64,000 nt of DNA from Gammaproteobacteria bacterium UBA2675. GTDB taxonomy: Bacteria > Pseudomonadota > Gammaproteobacteria > Pseudomonadales > Pseudohongiellaceae. The stretch is taken from contig DEMH01000014.1 in assembly GCA_002354805.1 (NCBI GenBank), positions 239,945 to 303,944 of the forward strand. The letters run 5' to 3'. How positions within the stretch are numbered: the stretch's first letter is position 1; the number at the start of each line of letters is the position of its first letter. A model generated the notes under the pieces. That model saw only the letters and a program-made list of their open reading frames with translations, was not told where the DNA came from and did not search any database. Made by a program: the position numbers and the translations under genes. Shown here one piece after another: positions 60,833 to 64,000 of this stretch.

Positions 60833-61663
60833 TTATCGGCTAGCATTTCTGCGGCGGACGATCATATTGGTCGTGCGCTTGTTAGTTCTGGTCTTGTAGC
60901 CCTTGGTCGGCTTACCCCATGGCGTCACTGGGTGACGACCACCAGAGGTACGACCTTCACCACCACCGTGCGGGTGATCAACCGGGTTCATGGCCACGCC
61001 ACGTACCGTCGGTCGAATACCACGCCAGCGTTTGGCACCGGCTTTACCCAGGGAGCGCAGGCTGTGCTCAGAGTTGGAAACCTCTCCCAGCGTTGCGCGA
61101 CAATCGGCCAGCACTTTGCGCATCTCACCAGACTTCAGACGCAGCGTGACGTGATTACCCTCTTTAGCCACCAGCTGCACCGAGCCGCCAGCGCTTCGCG
61201 CGATCTGAGCACCTTTACCCGGCTTCAGCTCAACGCAATGAACAGTACTACCCAGCGGGATGTTGCGCAGCGGCAGACAGTTACCTGTCTTGATCGGCGC
61301 CTCATCACCCGAGACCAGCGTGTCTCCAGCAGAAATCTTGGCCGGCGCAATAATGTAACGGCGCTCGCCATCGGCGTAGAGCAGCAACGCAATGTTGGCC
61401 GTACGGTTGGGGTCATACTCAAGACGCTCAACCTTGGCTACGATGCCGTCTTTATCACGACGGAAATCGATAATTCGGTACTTTTGCTTGTGACCACCGC
61501 CCGCATGACGACGAGTGATGCGTCCAGCATTGTTTCGACCACCAGTCTTTGACTTGGTCGCCACCAAACCAGCGTAAGGCTCACCCTTGTGCAAATCAGG
61601 GTTTACGATTTTTACGACGAACCTGCGCCCTGGCGAGGTGGGTTTACATTTAACAACTGCCAT
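60833..61663 (-). CDS. rplB: 50S ribosomal protein L2
   Basis: Peptidyl-transferase region protein. TSPGRRFVVKIVNPDLHKGE, GRNNAGRITRRHAGGGHKQK and GVAMNPVDHPHGGGEGRTSG (with the conserved His) are clear. 276 residues. Confidence 0.99.
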   Translation of the reverse strand: MAVVKCKPTSPGRRFVVKIVNPDLHKGEPYAGLVATKSKTGGRNNAGRITRRHAGGGHKQKYRIIDFRRDKDGIVAKVERLEYDPNRTANIALLLYADGERRYIIAPAKISAGDTLVSGDEAPIKTGNCLPLRNIPLGSTVHCVELKPGKGAQIARSAGGSVQLVAKEGNHVTLRLKSGEMRKVLADCRATLGEVSNSEHSLRSLGKAGAKRWRGIRPTVRGVAMNPVDHPHGGGEGRTSGGRHPVTPWGKPTKGYKTRTNKRTTNMIVRRRNASR

Positions 61664-61678
61664 AACCGCGACCCTTTC

Positions 61679-61978
61679 TTACGCCATCTCCGCAAAGTCA
61701 ATTTCCTGACCCTGCGCCAGCTTCACGTAAGCCTTTTTCCAGTTTGATTTTTGTCTCAGCTTGCCACGCGCAGTACGCTTGGTCTTGCCCTTGACGTTGA
61801 GCACCTGCAGATCTTCCACTGTCACTTTGAACAGTGTTTCAATCGCTTCACGGATCTCAGGCTTGGTTGCGTCATTGGCAACACGGAACGCAACCTGATT
61901 GTTGCGATCTGCAATCAGCGCAGCCTTCTCAGATACGTGCGGCCCAACGATAATCGAGTACAGTCTCTGTTGGTTCAT
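61679..61978 (-). CDS. rplW: 50S ribosomal protein L23
   Basis: Tunnel-exit docking site for trigger factor and SRP. RLYSIIVGPHVSEKAALIAD, VTVEDLQVLNVKGKTKRTAR are typical. The start overlaps the rplD stop (ATGA). Confidence 0.98.
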   Translation of the reverse strand: MNQQRLYSIIVGPHVSEKAALIADRNNQVAFRVANDATKPEIREAIETLFKVTVEDLQVLNVKGKTKRTARGKLRQKSNWKKAYVKLAQGQEIDFAEMA

Positions 61979-62598
61979 GACAACATCTCCTCAACTTTTT
62001 TCAGCGCAGGAACAGTCATCAGCACCTTCTCGAAACCGATCAGACTGACCGGATCCAGACCTGACACATCCAATACATCAACGTGACGCAGGTTGCGAGC
62101 TGCCAGGTACAGATTTTCTGCCACTTCATCAGCAACGATCAGTACGTTATCCAGCGAAAACTCTTTCAGCTTGCTCGCCAGATCTTTGGTTTTGTGCGTA
62201 TCAACGCTGAACTGCTCAACAACGACCAGACGATCCTGACGCAGCAACTCAGACAGAATGCTGCGCATTGCACCGCGGTACATTTTGCGATTCAGTTTTT
62301 TGCTGTGATCCTGGGGACGCGCAGCGAAGGTTACACCACCGGTACGCCAGATAGGACCACGAGTGGTACCAGCACGCGCACGACCGCTACCCTTTTGACG
62401 CCATGGCTTACGGCCACCACCGGCAACTTCGGAACGTGTCTTCTGCTTGACGGTACCCTGACGGGCGCCTGCCATGTAGGTCACGACCGCCTGATGCACC
62501 AGCGCTTCGTTAAATTCTTTACCAAACGTTTCTTCTGAAACAGAAACAGTGCCTGCTCCGGCCTTTTTACCGGGCTGCGCAAGATTCAATTCCATCAT
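61975..62598 (-). CDS. rplD: 50S ribosomal protein L4
   Basis: Large-subunit protein and, in E. coli, repressor of the S10 operon. EALVHQAVVTYMAGARQGTV, GGGRKPWRQKGSGRARAGTT and the loop IWRTGGVTFAARPQDHSKKL are conserved. 207 residues; the second ATG may be used. Confidence 0.99.
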   Translation of the reverse strand: MMELNLAQPGKKAGAGTVSVSEETFGKEFNEALVHQAVVTYMAGARQGTVKQKTRSEVAGGGRKPWRQKGSGRARAGTTRGPIWRTGGVTFAARPQDHSKKLNRKMYRGAMRSILSELLRQDRLVVVEQFSVDTHKTKDLASKLKEFSLDNVLIVADEVAENLYLAARNLRHVDVLDVSGLDPVSLIGFEKVLMTVPALKKVEEMLS

Positions 62599-62601
62599 TG
62601 C

Positions 62602-63255
62602 TTACCCCCTGGATCCGGCTGACTTGACAGAAGGACGCACTACCACGCGTGAGCCAGTAGCTCCCGGAATGGCACCTTTTACCAACAGCAGATTATTTTC
62701 GGCATCCACGCGAACGACTTCGAGAGATTGAGTCGTTACGCGCACATCACCCATGTGTCCAGCCATTTTCTTGCCTTTCCAGACACGACCAGGCGTTTGA
62801 CACTGACCAATTGAACCAGGAGCACGATGAGACAGTGAGTTACCGTGAGTTGCATCCTGTGCGCGGAAATTGTGACGCTTGATGGCGCCAGCGAAGCCTT
62901 TACCTTTTGAAGTGCCGGTTACGTCTACACGCTGACCTGCTTCAAACAGAGCAACTGTCAACTCAGTACCGGGGGCGAACTCAGCCAGCTCCTGCTGACC
63001 AGCGCGGAATTCCCACAGACCGGCACCAGCCTCTGTTCCAGCTTTCGCGAAGTGACCCGCCAAAGAGCGCGAAACGCGGGAAGCTTTGCGCTCACCCACA
63101 GTCACTTGAACGGCGCTGTAGCCATCCACTTCCTCAGTTTTCAACTGAGTAATTCTGTTTGGGCTGACCTCTACCACTGTTACTGGAACGGAATCTCCAG
63201 CTTCAGTAAATATACGGGTCATGCCGCTTTTTCGACCGACCAAACCAATCGACAT
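62602..63255 (-). CDS. rplC: 50S ribosomal protein L3
   Basis: Peptidyl-transferase assembly protein. MSIGLVGRKSGMTRIFTEAG, VDVTGTSKGKGFAGAIKRHN and GSIGQCQTPGRVWKGKKMAG are typical, the last with the Gln that is methylated in E. coli. 217 residues. Confidence 0.99.
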   Translation of the reverse strand: MSIGLVGRKSGMTRIFTEAGDSVPVTVVEVSPNRITQLKTEEVDGYSAVQVTVGERKASRVSRSLAGHFAKAGTEAGAGLWEFRAGQQELAEFAPGTELTVALFEAGQRVDVTGTSKGKGFAGAIKRHNFRAQDATHGNSLSHRAPGSIGQCQTPGRVWKGKKMAGHMGDVRVTTQSLEVVRVDAENNLLLVKGAIPGATGSRVVVRPSVKSAGSRG

Positions 63256-63446
63256 TTTTTGAACCTCATCGTGTACGGGGCTTTAACCCGCTATGGCTGC
63301 TATCGCATTACACCATGTTTGCCTGGGGGCTTTTGGACCCCGCCAAGCCAGCTGTTATCAGTTGTTTCAGAGTTGAACCATTACTGAACCATTCTCGCTT
63401 CTATCTACAAACCCGGCCTAACACAAAATTCTGGATCACTCAGCCC
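63256..63446 (-). other. Long rpsJ-rplC spacer (190 bases)
   Basis: Longer than other gaps in the cluster. It holds a GGGG/CCCC hairpin (63326-63341) and a direct repeat TGAACCATT at 63374-63382 and 63385-63393 (11-base offset). No coding sequence seen. Confidence 0.4.
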
Positions 63447-63758
63447 TTACCCAAGACTGATCTGCACTTCCACACCTGCCGCCAGGTCCAGCTTCATCAA
63501 CGCATCCACTGTTTTCTCTGTCGGCTCTACGATATCCAGAAGGCGCTTGTGCGTTCTGATCTCGTACTGATCGCGCGCATCTTTATTCACGTGCGGCGAT
63601 ATCAGAATCGTGTAGCGTTCCCTGTTCGTTGGCAGAGGTATTGGCCCTCTTACCTGCGCACCGGTTCGCTTGGCAGTATCGACAATTTCCTGAGTAGACT
63701 GATCAATCAGCCGATGATCAAAGGCCTTCAGCCGAATTCTGATACGCTGATTTTGCAT
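63447..63758 (-). CDS. rpsJ: 30S ribosomal protein S10
   Basis: First gene of the S10 operon; also the NusE transcription factor that joins NusB in antitermination. QRIRIRLKAFDHRLIDQSTQ, GPIPLPTNRERYTILISPHV and EIRTHKRLLDIVEPTEKTVD are conserved. GGAGAG stands before the ATG. 103 residues. Confidence 0.99.
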   Translation of the reverse strand: MQNQRIRIRLKAFDHRLIDQSTQEIVDTAKRTGAQVRGPIPLPTNRERYTILISPHVNKDARDQYEIRTHKRLLDIVEPTEKTVDALMKLDLAAGVEVQISLG

Positions 63759-63847
63759 CTAGTCTGCTCTCCAAACACTTTTTAAATTAAATACTTACTT
63801 TTTTTGTTACCCGGATCCCAGTTGAGGACCGGAAAAAAGGAAGCGGA

Positions 63848-63876
63848 ATTCTAAGGCTGACGCAGCCCCATGTCAA
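63848..63876 (-). promoter_or_regulatory. Strong sigma-70 promoter of the S10 superoperon
   Basis: On the minus strand TTGACA (63871-63876), exactly 17 bases, then TAGAAT (63848-63853). The -35 is perfect and the -10 has one change. About 80 bases of leader precede rpsJ. Confidence 0.85.
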
Positions 63877-63934
63877 GAAAACTATTTCGTTACAGCAAAT
63901 TTAGTCTTCTTTGACCCTAACACCGCGAAGCAAT

Positions 63935-63965
63935 AAAAAGAGGCGGCCTATCGACCGCCTCTTTT
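63935..63965. terminator. Intrinsic terminator between tuf and rpsJ
   Basis: AAAAGAGGCGG and CCGCCTCTTTT pair perfectly around CCTATCGA, giving A and T tracts on both sides. It lies 15 bases past the tuf stop and separates the str and S10 operons. Confidence 0.9.
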
Positions 63966-63979
63966 ATGCCTTCACCGAC

Positions 63980-64000
63980 TTACTCGATAATCTTGGATAC
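63980..64000 (-). CDS. tuf: Elongation factor Tu, last codons only
   Basis: The minus strand reads VSKIIE-stop to the window edge, matching the usual EF-Tu C-terminus (GVVxKIIE type). The place directly ahead of rpsJ, behind a strong terminator, is that of tufA in gammaproteobacteria. Only six residues are visible. Confidence 0.75.
   Translation of the reverse strand, partial: VSKIIE

Noticed and set aside
63806..63836. Imperfect CCGG hairpin with A run in the rpsJ leader
   Set aside because: On the transcribed strand no T tract follows, and it lies between a strong promoter and rpsJ, so it is unlikely to be a terminator; it could be part of an L4-type leader but support is weak.
1..64000. 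CRISPR arrays, tRNA or rRNA genes, prophage
   Set aside because: No regularly spaced repeats, cloverleaf sequences or phage genes were seen on either strand.

Overview
The window looks like chromosomal DNA of a free-living, probably marine, gammaproteobacterium. The evidence is a UvrA close to the E. coli form, a complete S10-spc-alpha ribosomal superoperon in gammaproteobacterial order, a full GspC-to-GspN type II secretion system, a PQQ/heme dehydrogenase, a copper monooxygenase/cytochrome c fusion and many TonB- or lipoprotein-type envelope proteins. A genus cannot be assigned safely from sequence reading alone; an oligotrophic marine lineage such as Pseudohongiella is only a guess. No rRNA, tRNA, CRISPR array, prophage or intact insertion sequence was seen.

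Layout. 1-2140: 3' three quarters of uvrA. 2251-6937: a secreted hydrolase, a diguanylate cyclase and a PQQ dehydrogenase, with gene fossils between them that suggest an old duplication followed by reciprocal loss. 7075-7803: SIMPL-domain protein. 7960-10381: pxpBCA (5-oxoprolinase). 10365-26271 (minus strand): beta-helix lipoprotein, TonB-dependent receptor, then gspC-D-E-F-G-H-I-J-K-L-M-N, apparently one 14-gene transcription unit with a PhoB-box-like element in front. 26499-28619: persulfide dioxygenase-rhodanese, a YPNG-repeat secreted protein and a 38-residue membrane peptide. 28752-32419: response regulator, Hpt protein and hybrid histidine kinase. 32375-35360 (minus): lipoprotein, esterase and ModF-like ABC ATPase. 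35513-35783: a 271-bp MITE-like element with 24-bp perfect terminal inverted repeats. 35841-37631: thioredoxin-fold/cytochrome c/copper monooxygenase. 37957-42991: TetR regulator, glutaredoxin, membrane protein, carboxylesterase, exported methyltransferase, SMI1/KNR4 protein and a soluble chemoreceptor. 43314-48475: glpD and glpK (divergent), histidine phosphatase, DUF1499 protein and a divergent signal peptidase II. 48514-49629: alanine-glyoxylate type aminotransferase. 49721-63758 (minus): rpsJ to rplQ. 63980-64000: last codons of tuf.

How the genes work together. The most interesting unit is the lipoprotein-receptor-T2SS operon. The lipoprotein begins its mature part with Cys-Asp-Gly-Gly-Gly followed by a Gly/Ser/Thr/Asn-rich linker, the arrangement known from T2SS-secreted lipoproteins such as PulA (Asp at +2) and SslE. 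The receptor could import what the surface lipoprotein captures or releases, and the TGTCAT direct repeats upstream suggest control by phosphate limitation. This functional reading is inference; gene content, order, lipobox and repeats are seen directly. The other units are conventional: glycerol catabolism (glpD/glpK), 5-oxoproline salvage (pxpBCA), a phosphorelay cassette, and the ribosomal superoperon with its own strong promoter.
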